A DNA stretch of 64,000 nt from Lewinellaceae bacterium (GTDB lineage Bacteria > Bacteroidota > Bacteroidia > Chitinophagales > Saprospiraceae). Under the pieces are notes generated by a model. The model made no database searches. It was not told the DNA's origin and saw nothing but the letters and a program-made list of their open reading frames with translations. The first letter of the stretch is position 1; each line of letters opens with the position of its first letter. Positions 9,343 to 17,275 of this stretch are shown here, in pieces. Made by a program: the position numbers and the translations under genes. The stretch covers positions 558,001 through 622,000 of the forward strand of contig JACJYO010000001.1 in assembly GCA_020636075.1 (NCBI GenBank), read 5' to 3'.

Positions 9343-10923
9343 TTAAAACCAACTCGATTTTTTCCGGCGGCTACTCGAACTGCCACCTATACCCAGCACA
9401 CCAAGCAAGCCCCGCGTGAGTTCGCGGGCCACAGTCCTGCCGATCTGCCGGGTTGTCGGGTCACTGATCACTTTTTCGAGCACGCTTTTCTCTGCGCGGC
9501 CTTTTGGCTTTGCCACCGCTTTTTGCGCCGTTGGCTTTTCCGCTGCCGGTTTTTCGGACAGTTCCTGGGCTTCAGCCAGCTTTTCATTCAGGATCTCGTA
9601 GGCGCTCTCACGGTCGATGGTCTGGTTGTATTTGCGTACCAAGGCAGAACGGGCAATAAAATTGTCGATCTCCATCGGGGTCAGAATATCCATGCGCGAC
9701 TCCGGAGCCCGCATCAGCGTGTGTACCAGTGGCGAGGGTATCCCTTTTTCGTTCAGCACACTCACAAAAGCCTCGCCGATCCCCAGGTTGGTGAGCACAT
9801 CTTCGGTTTTGTACCATTCCGTTATCGGATAGTTTTCGGCTGCCAGTTTGATGGCTTTGCGGTCTTTGGCGGTAAAGGCGCGCAAGGCATGTTGTACTTT
9901 CATACCCAACTGTGCGAGGATGCTGTCGGGGATATCCGCCGGGTTTTGCGTGATAAAAAAGATACCCACCCCTTTCGAACGAATCAGTTTGATGATGGCC
10001 TCCATCTGTTGCATGAGCGCGTCGGAAGCCTCCTGAAAGACCAGGTGGGCTTCATCGATGAAGATGCAGAGTTTGGGTTGTTCCAAATCGCCTTCTTCGG
10101 GAAACGACGCATAGATTTCGGCCAGCATTTGCAGCATGAAGGTACTGAACAGTTTGGGCTTACCCTGAATATCCGTCAGGCGGATGATGCTGATTACCCC
10201 CCTGCCATTTTCGTCGGTCTGGCAAAGGTCTTGCACGTCGAACGACAATTCCCCGAAAAAACGATCGGCGCCTTGTTGTTCCAGTTCAATGACCTTGCGC
10301 AGAATGGTTGCTGCGGTGACGGAGCTGAACAGCCCGTATTCCGCTTCGATTTCTTTTTTGCCCTCGTTGCCAAGGTATTGCAGCACTTTTTTGAAATCAT
10401 TCAAATCGAGCAGAGGCAGATTCCGGTCGTCGCAATATTTAAACACAACCGACACTACCCCACCCTGCGTATCGTTGAGCCCGAGGATCCGGCTGAATAG
10501 TACCGGCCCGAATTCGCTCACCGTCGCCCGCAAACGGGCGCCTTTTTCTTCGGAGAGACTCATAAACTCAACCGTATTGCCGGTTGCCTTCCAGCCGATG
10601 CCGATCTTGCCGCAGCGTTCCTGAATTTTAGGATGGTCGCTCCCCGGCACAGCCACACCCGACAAGTCTCCTTTGATGTCCATAAGCAATGTGGGCACAC
10701 CGTTGGCTGCCAGTTGCTCTGTGATCACCTGCAAACTTTTGGTTTTACCGGTACCGGTGGCACCGGCAATCAGGCCATGGCGGTTCATGGTTCGCAAAGG
10801 AATGGTGACTTGGAGATCCTGAATAGCCTCGGCATCAAGCATGGCACCACCGATCACAAAAGCATTGCCTTTGAACGTATAGCCGGCCTGGATTTCGGCG
10901 GTGAATTTTTCTGTTTTAGACAT
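9343..10923 (-). CDS. HerA-like ATPase, DUF853 family
   Basis: This 526-residue cytosolic protein belongs to the HerA/FtsK-like helicase family annotated as DUF853. Walker A is GATGTGKT at about residues 54-61, followed by LLMDIKGDLSGVAVPGS. Walker B is LCIFIDEAHLVF near residue 290, and FFITQNPADIPDSILAQLG is the usual sensor region. The C-terminus is low-complexity, rich in Lys/Ala/Pro/Glu, and ends in a basic GGSSSSRRKKSSWF tail. No NurA nuclease partner is nearby, so this is a stand-alone member whose DNA role is not established. Confidence 0.92.
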   Translation of the reverse strand: MSKTEKFTAEIQAGYTFKGNAFVIGGAMLDAEAIQDLQVTIPLRTMNRHGLIAGATGTGKTKSLQVITEQLAANGVPTLLMDIKGDLSGVAVPGSDHPKIQERCGKIGIGWKATGNTVEFMSLSEEKGARLRATVSEFGPVLFSRILGLNDTQGGVVSVVFKYCDDRNLPLLDLNDFKKVLQYLGNEGKKEIEAEYGLFSSVTAATILRKVIELEQQGADRFFGELSFDVQDLCQTDENGRGVISIIRLTDIQGKPKLFSTFMLQMLAEIYASFPEEGDLEQPKLCIFIDEAHLVFQEASDALMQQMEAIIKLIRSKGVGIFFITQNPADIPDSILAQLGMKVQHALRAFTAKDRKAIKLAAENYPITEWYKTEDVLTNLGIGEAFVSVLNEKGIPSPLVHTLMRAPESRMDILTPMEIDNFIARSALVRKYNQTIDRESAYEILNEKLAEAQELSEKPAAEKPTAQKAVAKPKGRAEKSVLEKVISDPTTRQIGRTVARELTRGLLGVLGIGGSSSSRRKKSSWF

Positions 10924-10954
10924 AAGTTATTTTGAGAATTGGGTGTGTAAAAAG

Positions 10955-11266
10955 TCAATTCAACCCGTTCAGCCAATCTGCTACCAGTTTTACTTCGGCA
11001 CTGCTGATGGTCTGAATAGGCGCCATGGGTGGATAATCCGGCCAGTTGCCCGGTTGGGGCTCACGGATCAGTTTGAGCATTTTTTTGGCACTGTATTTTT
11101 TTTGAGATAAATCTTTCCAGCTTGGACCTACCACGCGTTTGTTGAGTACATGGCAACTGTTGCAAGCATATTTATCCGTAATCTTTTTGATTTCAGGAGG
11201 CATGGTTTGCGCCGTTATTCCGGAAGAAATAACCAGGATCAGGATAACAACAGGTAGTTTTTTCAT
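10955..11266 (-). CDS. small exported c-type cytochrome
   Basis: A 103-residue protein with a signal peptide (MKKLPVVILILVISSGITAQ). It has one heme-binding site, CNSCH, about residues 36-40, and a probable distal Met ligand in YPPMAP. Spacing and length fit class I cytochromes of the c551/c552 type, which carry electrons in the periplasm. The gene sits 31 nt upstream of the HerA-like gene on the same strand; the functional link, if any, is unclear. A near-consensus promoter ends only 5 nt before the ATG, so its mRNA may be leaderless. Confidence 0.92.
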   Translation of the reverse strand: MKKLPVVILILVISSGITAQTMPPEIKKITDKYACNSCHVLNKRVVGPSWKDLSQKKYSAKKMLKLIREPQPGNWPDYPPMAPIQTISSAEVKLVADWLNGLN

Positions 11267-11271
11267 GGCGG

Positions 11272-11301
11272 CAAAATTAAGGCGCTGATCGTGGGAGGCA
11301 A
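11272..11301 (-). promoter_or_regulatory. Bacteroidota-type promoter of the cytochrome c gene
   Basis: On the minus strand a TTG (11301-11299) is followed after 19 nt by TAATTTTG (11279-11272), matching TTG-N19-TAnnTTTG exactly. The ATG at 11266 begins 5 nt after the box, so transcription probably starts at or within a base or two of the start codon. Confidence 0.65.
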
Positions 11302-11320
11302 AGGATCAAATTGAAATAGT

Positions 11321-11407
11321 GTAACCCGGACCTCTGGTCCGGGCTGTATAAAGGACCGGATTGGAGGTCCGGGTACAACAAATGCCCGGACCAGAGGTCC
11401 GGGTTAC
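11321..11407. repeat. perfect 23-bp inverted repeat overlapping the nadE stop codon
   Basis: The left arm 11321-11343 (GTAACCCGGACCTCTGGTCC and three more bases) is the perfect reverse complement of 11385-11407. The 41-nt loop contains a third, imperfect GGACCGGA/GGAGGTCC copy. The nadE stop codon (11406-11404) lies inside the right arm. It may end or stabilise the nadE transcript. Confidence 0.85.
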
Positions 11408-13041
11408 GATAGATATTTCCCGACTATCGGCACGCGCCGCCCCATCCCGAATCCTTTTTTGCTCACCCGCAATACCGGCGCTGCCTGTTCGCGTTTGAAT
11501 TCGTTCATGTTGACCATGCGCAACACCCGGGCCACCAGGCTCTCCTCGAATCCCATTTCCACCAGCGAGCGCGGCCCCTTACGTTCTTCGATGTACTGGT
11601 ACAAGATTTTGTCGAGAACATCGTAATCCGGCAGGCTGTCGCTGTCTTTCTGGTTGGGCCGCAGTTCGGCGCTCGGTGGTTTTTCAATAGTGTTCATTGG
11701 AATTACTTCCGCATCCTTGTTCAGGTAGGCCGCCAGGGCATATACCTCCGTTTTGTACACATCGCCGAGCACGGAGATACCGCCACACATATCGCCATAC
11801 AAGGTGCCGTAGCCCACCGCCATTTCGCTTTTATTGGTGGTATTCAACAAAATATGTCCAAATTTATTGCTCATAGCCATCAGGAGAATACCGCGAATCC
11901 GGGCCTGAATATTTTCTTCGGTCACATTGAACGACATACCGGCAAACTGCGCCTGAAGGGCTGTTTCGAAGGATCCAAACATGGGCTGAATGGGCAGAAT
12001 GTCGTATTGCATACCCAGATTTACAGCCAACTGGCGGGCATCATTTACGGAGTGGTCGCTGCTAAACTGACTGGGCATGAGCAATACCCGCACGTTATCC
12101 TGTCCGAGCGCCTTGGCCGCCAGCACAGCAGTTACCGCCGAATCGATGCCCCCGGACAAGCCCAGAATTGCCTTCGTAAAACCCAACTTTCCAAAATAGT
12201 CGCGAATGCCAACGATGAGGGCATCATGGATGAGTTTGATCTTGTCTTTGGGCTGCTCCGCAGTCTTGCCGCCTTTTTGCACCGTATCCAGGTCGTACAC
12301 CCGCAAACACTCTTCGAAATAAGGCATTTCATCAAACACCTGTCCATCCGGCGACATCACGATACTGCCACCGTCGAACATAATATCCGTTTGAGCGCCA
12401 ACATGATTGGTGTAAAACAAGGGGATTTTATAGCGCTCGACATTGGCCCGCACCGTGTGGATGCGCACTTTCGCATGATCGTAGCTAAACGGCGATGCCG
12501 AAATATTGAGAATAAAATCGGGCTTTTCAGCCATCATTTCGTCGAGCGGACAAATGGTGTACAGCGGGTTTTCATTCCCAACATTCCAGATATCCTCGCA
12601 AATTGACAGCGCGATCTTTTTTCCTTTAAACGAAACCGTATTAAACGCAGTGGCCGGTTCAAAGTAGCGGTATTCGTCAAAAATATCGTAGGTCGGCAAC
12701 AGGGTTTTGTGCTGAACACCCAACTCGGCGCCATCGTACAGGAAATAGGCCGAGTTGTATAAATCCTTGCCTTCGATCACCGGATTGCGCGATGGTGAGC
12801 CGACCACGATCCCGATACCCTGACTGGCTTTTTTCAAGGTTTCAATGGAAGCATAACTCCGGCGAATAAAATCATCAAACTCGAGAAAGTCGCGCGGAGG
12901 ATAGCCGCAAGTGGCTAACTCGCCAAAACAAACGATATCGGCGCCCAGGGCTTTGGCCTGTTCAACCCATTCGAGCATTTTTTGGAGATTACCCTCAAAA
13001 TTGCCAATGTGGTAATCGAGTTGTGCAAGTGCAATTTTCAT
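11404..13041 (-). CDS. nadE: NAD+ synthase, glutamine-hydrolysing
   Basis: The enzyme makes NAD+ from nicotinate adenine dinucleotide, using ammonia released from glutamine. Two domains are visible in 545 residues. The N-terminal nitrilase-type glutaminase has Glu in FGELATCGYPPRDFL, Lys in HKTLLPTYD and Cys in SICEDIWNVG. The C-terminal synthetase carries the ATP-pyrophosphatase loop LGLSGGIDSA near residue 295. The length and the basic C-terminal ending (GMGRRVPIVGKYLS) are typical. The start at 13041 lies 61 nt from the divergent yidD gene. Confidence 0.96.
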   Translation of the reverse strand: MKIALAQLDYHIGNFEGNLQKMLEWVEQAKALGADIVCFGELATCGYPPRDFLEFDDFIRRSYASIETLKKASQGIGIVVGSPSRNPVIEGKDLYNSAYFLYDGAELGVQHKTLLPTYDIFDEYRYFEPATAFNTVSFKGKKIALSICEDIWNVGNENPLYTICPLDEMMAEKPDFILNISASPFSYDHAKVRIHTVRANVERYKIPLFYTNHVGAQTDIMFDGGSIVMSPDGQVFDEMPYFEECLRVYDLDTVQKGGKTAEQPKDKIKLIHDALIVGIRDYFGKLGFTKAILGLSGGIDSAVTAVLAAKALGQDNVRVLLMPSQFSSDHSVNDARQLAVNLGMQYDILPIQPMFGSFETALQAQFAGMSFNVTEENIQARIRGILLMAMSNKFGHILLNTTNKSEMAVGYGTLYGDMCGGISVLGDVYKTEVYALAAYLNKDAEVIPMNTIEKPPSAELRPNQKDSDSLPDYDVLDKILYQYIEERKGPRSLVEMGFEESLVARVLRMVNMNEFKREQAAPVLRVSKKGFGMGRRVPIVGKYLS

Positions 13042-13069
13042 GTTTTTAGGCTTGTTTGGTTTTAACCCG

Positions 13070-13098
13070 TTGCGAAAGTAGGGGCTTTATTACCTTTG
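13070..13098 (+). promoter_or_regulatory. Bacteroidota-type promoter of yidD
   Basis: TTG at 13070-13072, an 18-nt spacer, then TACCTTTG at 13091-13098, a full match to TAnnTTTG. The yidD ATG starts at 13103, only 4 nt past the box, again pointing to a leaderless or almost leaderless transcript. Confidence 0.6.
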
Positions 13099-13102
13099 AA
13101 GA

Positions 13103-13354
13103 ATGAAAAAATTTATCCGGTATTTGTTCACGCTGCCGATCAGATTGTACCAGGTTACGTTGTCGCCCTTGCTGGGGGGCAGTAAATGCCGGTTTCAACC
13201 CACCTGTTCGAATTACGCCATTCAGGCCATCGAAGAATGGGGTATTTTCAAGGGAACCTATCTGGCTGCGCGCCGCATCCTGCGCTGCCACCCCTGGGGT
13301 GGGTTCGGACCCGATCCGGTGCCAAAGCGCGATAAAACAACGCCGGGCCAATAG
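13103..13354 (+). CDS. yidD: membrane protein insertion efficiency factor YidD
   Basis: YidD is a small membrane-associated protein that helps YidC insert inner-membrane proteins. The 83 residues show the family core: IRLYQVTLSPLLG, CRFQPTCSNYAIQAI with its invariant Cys pair, and LRCHPWGGFGPDPVP. In many bacteria yidD sits between rnpA and yidC; here it lies 26 kb from rnpA and is followed 9 nt later by a flavin monooxygenase gene. The start at 13103 gives the usual family N-terminus. Confidence 0.95.
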   Translation: MKKFIRYLFTLPIRLYQVTLSPLLGGSKCRFQPTCSNYAIQAIEEWGIFKGTYLAARRILRCHPWGGFGPDPVPKRDKTTPGQ

Positions 13355-13363
13355 TTCCAAATC

Positions 13364-14647
13364 ATGAAAATTGCAATTATAGGTGCCGGTTGTTCCGGCC
13401 TGACAGCGATTAAAAACCTGACCGAGGCAGGGCTGACCGATCTCGTTTGTTTCGAAAAAAATAACCAGATCGGCGGCAACTGGGTTTACACCGCCAACAC
13501 CGGGCATAGCAGCGTTTGCGAGACAACGCACATTATTTCCAGCAAACCCATGTCGCAATTCAGCGACTTTCCCATGCCCGACGACTACCCCGACTATCCA
13601 AGCCACCAGCAGGTGCTCCGTTATTTCCAGGCTTACGCCCGGCATTTTGACCTGGAAAAATACATAAGCTTCAACACCGCCGTCGAGCGGGTCGAAAAAA
13701 TAACCGGCGATCGATGGCGGCTACAACTAAGCGACGGAACAGCCCCCGAATTTGATTATCTACTGGTAGCCAACGGCCATCATGCCGCGCCGCGCCATCC
13801 CGAGTGGAAGGCCGATTTCAACGGGCAATACCTGCATGCCCATGATTTTAAAACCAACCGGGATTTTGCCGGCAAACGCGTACTGGTGGTAGGCGCCGGA
13901 AATTCCGGCTGCGATTGTGCTGTGGAGTCGAGCCGGGTGGCTGCCCGTGTAGACATTAGCGTCCGTTCACCGCAATACATCGTGCCCAAATTTTTTATGG
14001 GCCGCCCCACCGACACCTTTGCCGCTTCGATGCAATGGCTGCCAAAAGCTATACGGGATCAACTGCAGCGGTTCAGTTTGCGCATCCAGATTGGTCGCTA
14101 TAGCGACTACGGACTGCCGGAGCCCGATTTCCCACCAACCCGTTCGCACCCTACGGTTAATTCCGAATTGCTCGATAAAATCCGCCATGGCAAGGTGCAT
14201 CCCCGCCCGGGTATCCGGGAGATCGCCGGGCAAACCGTCCATTTTACCGATGGCTCTCAGGCGGAATATGATGTGCTGATTGCTGCCACGGGTTATAAAA
14301 TCCGAATGCCCTTTTTTGATCCGGATTTTATCAACTGGGAAGATGTTACCAGTATTCCGCTTTACCTCCGGATGTTTCACCCGGAGCATCCTTCGTTGAT
14401 TTTTATCGGTCTCGTCCAGCCTCAGGGCTGCATTTGGCCGCTTTCAGAGGCGCAAGCCAAACTCGCCGGGCAACTAATTTCGGGAAAAACAGCCTTACCG
14501 CCCAACTGGCGCAAACAGGCATTACTTGAAGCCAAGCACGCAGAACAGGATTTTATCCCAAATCCGCGCCACTCGGTGGAAGTGCATTATTTACCGTATT
14601 TAAAACAACTCAAACGCGCCATGGGCAAGGCCGCTACGGCAAGCTAA
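13364..14647 (+). CDS. flavin-containing monooxygenase-like NAD(P)/FAD oxidoreductase
   Basis: The 427-residue protein begins with the FAD-binding fingerprint IIGAGCSGLTAI. The FMO-type segment FNGQYLHAHDF lies near residue 155, followed by the NADPH fingerprint VVGAGNSGCDCA near residue 178. YDVLIAATGYK near 310 is the usual C-terminal FAD contact. Such enzymes oxygenate soft nucleophiles (N or S) or ketones with NADPH and O2; the substrate is not predictable. It is sandwiched between yidD (9 nt) and a ferredoxin-reductase-like gene (5 nt), so all three probably share a transcript. Confidence 0.88.
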   Translation: MKIAIIGAGCSGLTAIKNLTEAGLTDLVCFEKNNQIGGNWVYTANTGHSSVCETTHIISSKPMSQFSDFPMPDDYPDYPSHQQVLRYFQAYARHFDLEKYISFNTAVERVEKITGDRWRLQLSDGTAPEFDYLLVANGHHAAPRHPEWKADFNGQYLHAHDFKTNRDFAGKRVLVVGAGNSGCDCAVESSRVAARVDISVRSPQYIVPKFFMGRPTDTFAASMQWLPKAIRDQLQRFSLRIQIGRYSDYGLPEPDFPPTRSHPTVNSELLDKIRHGKVHPRPGIREIAGQTVHFTDGSQAEYDVLIAATGYKIRMPFFDPDFINWEDVTSIPLYLRMFHPEHPSLIFIGLVQPQGCIWPLSEAQAKLAGQLISGKTALPPNWRKQALLEAKHAEQDFIPNPRHSVEVHYLPYLKQLKRAMGKAATAS

Positions 14648-14652
14648 CCGGT

Positions 14653-15717
14653 ATGGAACAAAAACGGCACTGGCGCATCAGCAGTAAAAACCGGGAAACA
14701 CCCGACTCCGTAACACTCCGCCTCGAACCAACCGATGGCCGGCCGGTTGCGTATTTACCGGGACAATATCTGCCCCTTATCCGCACCATAAACGGCCGGG
14801 AAGAACGCCGGGCGTATTCCTTCAGTTCCTGCCCGGGGCTCGATAACCAGCCAGCCATTACGATAAAACGCGTGCCGAATGGCCTGTTCTCCAACTGGCT
14901 GGTGCAGGAGAGCCAACCGGGCGATCTGTTGCTGAGTGCAGCACCTGCCGGGCAGTTTTTACTACCCACACAAGCCCCCCGGCATTTGATTTATTTGGCC
15001 GCGGGGAGTGGTATTACCCCGATTTTCAGCCATTTGAAAAAATTGCTGGAACTGGGCCTTTTCCCGGACACCTCCATTGCGCTTTTTTACGCTAACCGCG
15101 ACAGCGCCAATACTATTTTCAAAAAACAAATTGACCAATGGGTGCACACCTTTCCCGGCCGGTTTTCCTGTACCTATTTCCTCAGCCGGGAAAAAGCCGT
15201 TGAAAATGCGCTGTTCCGGCATTTGGGCAACGCCTTGTTTGAACGTGAAACACTCCGGGCATTGGGCGGCAAACTGACGCCCGGCATTTTAAAAAACACC
15301 CAGATCTACCTTTGCGCCCCTGTGGCGCTTATGCGCATGGCGCAAATGACCCTGGGTGTATTGGATTTTCCAAAAGAAAATATCCACCAGGAAACATTTG
15401 TTCCCGAACGGCAACAGCCATTGCGTACGATCGACACCTCCCAAACGCATCATATTGCCGTAACCGACCGAACCGGCGCACGCACGGAATTCGACATTTA
15501 TGCTGGTGAAACTATCCTGAACGGCGCACTCCGGCAAGGTATTGACCTGCCCTACACCTGCAAGACGGGGGTTTGTTTGAGTTGTCTGGCGCGCTGTGTG
15601 CATGGCAATGTAGAGGTTCAGTTTGTCGAACAGACCCGCCACGAAGGGCCGGGCGCGCTCATCAATACCTGCATCGGGTATCCGGTATCACCAACGGTGG
15701 AATTGGTGTATGACTAG
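14653..15717 (+). CDS. PaaE-like flavoreductase with C-terminal 2Fe-2S domain
   Basis: The domain order is that of PaaE/HmpX-type reductases. An FAD-binding barrel contains RAYSFSSCP at about residues 55-63. An NAD-binding domain follows (YLAAGSGITPIFSHLK, about 113-128). The C-terminal plant-type ferredoxin has CKTGVCLSC near 300 and a fourth Cys in INTCIGYP. It moves electrons from NAD(P)H through FAD and the iron-sulfur cluster to an oxygenase or desaturase. Because it follows the monooxygenase gene by 5 nt, the two may work together, although FMO-type enzymes usually reduce their own flavin. No phenylacetate genes are nearby. Confidence 0.88.
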   Translation: MEQKRHWRISSKNRETPDSVTLRLEPTDGRPVAYLPGQYLPLIRTINGREERRAYSFSSCPGLDNQPAITIKRVPNGLFSNWLVQESQPGDLLLSAAPAGQFLLPTQAPRHLIYLAAGSGITPIFSHLKKLLELGLFPDTSIALFYANRDSANTIFKKQIDQWVHTFPGRFSCTYFLSREKAVENALFRHLGNALFERETLRALGGKLTPGILKNTQIYLCAPVALMRMAQMTLGVLDFPKENIHQETFVPERQQPLRTIDTSQTHHIAVTDRTGARTEFDIYAGETILNGALRQGIDLPYTCKTGVCLSCLARCVHGNVEVQFVEQTRHEGPGALINTCIGYPVSPTVELVYD

Positions 15718-15762
15718 GAGTCAAACGAATTACGAAACAAACTGGCAAAATCACCTTCGAAT

Positions 15763-15906
15763 AAAGCCCGCAGGGCTGACATTATTGTAGAAAAGGTTAC
15801 AACGCAGTTTACCAAACGCCGTAGGCGTGCCATTATAATACCGCACCTACGGGGCTATTATTTCTACGGCATAAATTTCTTCTAAAATGGCAGCCCGACG
15901 GGCTTT
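15763..15906. repeat. palindromic intergenic repeat (GCCCG..GGGCTG type)
   Basis: The ends are inverted: 15763-15794 (AAAGCCCGCAGGGCTGACAT and onward) against 15876-15906, with several mismatches. An inner pair, CGCCGTAGGCGTGCC and GCACCTACGGGGC, adds a second stem. It fills most of the space between two convergent genes. The text resembles short dispersed repeats I associate with Bacteroidota intergenic regions; copy number cannot be judged from one window. Confidence 0.6.
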
Positions 15907-15961
15907 GGTGGTGGATCAACCGAACGCTTTTAGCCTAAAATTCGCATAAATCTTCTCGAAA

Positions 15962-17023
15962 TCAGCGTTTGATCTGCTGCCAAATGGCCTCCAAATCCGG
16001 TGAAACGGCGGCTGCGGCATCCGGCATTCCGGCAATCTGTTTTTCGGCAGCGCGAATGCGCTCTTCCATGGCCGGGTGGGTGCTGAGAAAATTGGGCGCA
16101 TCCATGGCTGCAGGCCCGGCCACCAGGATTTTCCGAAAGAGCGCCGGCATGCCGTCGGGTGGTATGTGGCTTTTTTCCAGCAAATCCAGACCGTGTGCAT
16201 CGGCTTCTAACTCCAGACTCCGCGAATAGGAAAGTCCGGCCAATTGGCCGCCGTGTTGGGCCACAATGCTTGAAAAACTGCCGTAATCACCAAAAACGAT
16301 GCTGAAAAACAACTGGTTGGACAGCTCGCGAAACACCGCCCGTGTGGAGTGTTTGAGTTGAATATGACTGGCTTCATGCGCAAGCAGGCCGGCAAGTTGT
16401 TCCGGTGCGTCCATGATTCCTAAAATACTGTCGAACACCACGATATGCCCACCCGGCACGGCAAAGGCATTGACCATCGGCTCCTGCACCACCGTTACCT
16501 TGATCGGATACGCGCCGCCAAATTGCAAGGCATCGTAAAACTGTTGAACCTGGCGTGTACGGTTGCTGTCGATTCGTAAATCCGTGGTGAGCGACTGGTA
16601 CCAGGAATCGCCAATTTTTTGTTCCACCTCCGGTGTGATTTTTTTTGCCGCACGCTCAGCCACAAAAGGCACCACCCAAAACCAAACAACAAGCACCGGA
16701 ATCGCCACCGCCAAAAGTGCCAACAGGCAGCCCATGAGCCCGACCCGGTCAAAGAATGTGCGCCGAAACAGTTTTTGATTGTCAAAATGTTGTTCCAGTG
16801 CAGCCGAAAAAGTCCGGTCGGAAACATCCAGAAACCAAGCGCCGTTTTGCAGAATGGCAGAGCCGTCGTTCAGTAGACGGGCCGATTGGATATCCGCAGG
16901 CAGCCATTCTATGGTCTCCTGGTCGTTTTGAACCACCAACAGGCCCGGTTTGAGGTAAATGACAACCTGGTTTTTCGTTTGCGTTTCCGTGTTGTGAAGG
17001 GTAGCTGCGAAGTGCTGTGTCAT
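15962..17023 (-). CDS. membrane-anchored M48 family metalloprotease
   Basis: A zinc protease of the M48 (Ste24/HtpX/LoiP-like) clan. The N-terminal 90 residues are a small soluble domain. A transmembrane segment spans about 96-119 (LLALLAVAIPVLVVWFW). The protease domain has HEASH at 216-220 and the third ligand Glu probably in SLELEADAHGLDLL. It has no signal peptide, so the N-terminal domain should be cytosolic and the protease periplasmic. It is divergent from the efflux operon and convergent with the flavoreductase gene. A role in envelope protein quality control is inferred. Confidence 0.9.
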   Translation of the reverse strand: MTQHFAATLHNTETQTKNQVVIYLKPGLLVVQNDQETIEWLPADIQSARLLNDGSAILQNGAWFLDVSDRTFSAALEQHFDNQKLFRRTFFDRVGLMGCLLALLAVAIPVLVVWFWVVPFVAERAAKKITPEVEQKIGDSWYQSLTTDLRIDSNRTRQVQQFYDALQFGGAYPIKVTVVQEPMVNAFAVPGGHIVVFDSILGIMDAPEQLAGLLAHEASHIQLKHSTRAVFRELSNQLFFSIVFGDYGSFSSIVAQHGGQLAGLSYSRSLELEADAHGLDLLEKSHIPPDGMPALFRKILVAGPAAMDAPNFLSTHPAMEERIRAAEKQIAGMPDAAAAVSPDLEAIWQQIKR

Positions 17024-17082
17024 GACTTGGCGGGTATGTCTTGTGTTGGCTAAGCGAAATGATTCGCGGTATCAAGTTTTGG

Positions 17083-17090
17083 TATCTTTG
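17083..17090 (+). promoter_or_regulatory. possible -7 box upstream of the RND efflux operon
   Basis: TATCTTTG matches TAnnTTTG exactly, but at the -33 position only TTC is seen, not TTG. The distance to the first efflux gene (ATG 17276) implies a leader of about 180 nt. No other rightward gene follows, so it most likely serves this operon. Confidence 0.4.
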
Positions 17091-17275
17091 CCTGGTTGGC
17101 GAGTACGGCAAACATCAATTCTGCGCTATTCAACAATCAGAAGTTCCCGGTGTTTTCGAAATTGCCGGATTCATCGCCGGACGCTGGAAAATACAATTAA
17201 CCACAGGTTTAGAATCGGTCTGACCACACATCAGGCTGGCACGCTCTAACAATACGACCTTAATATTAACTAACC

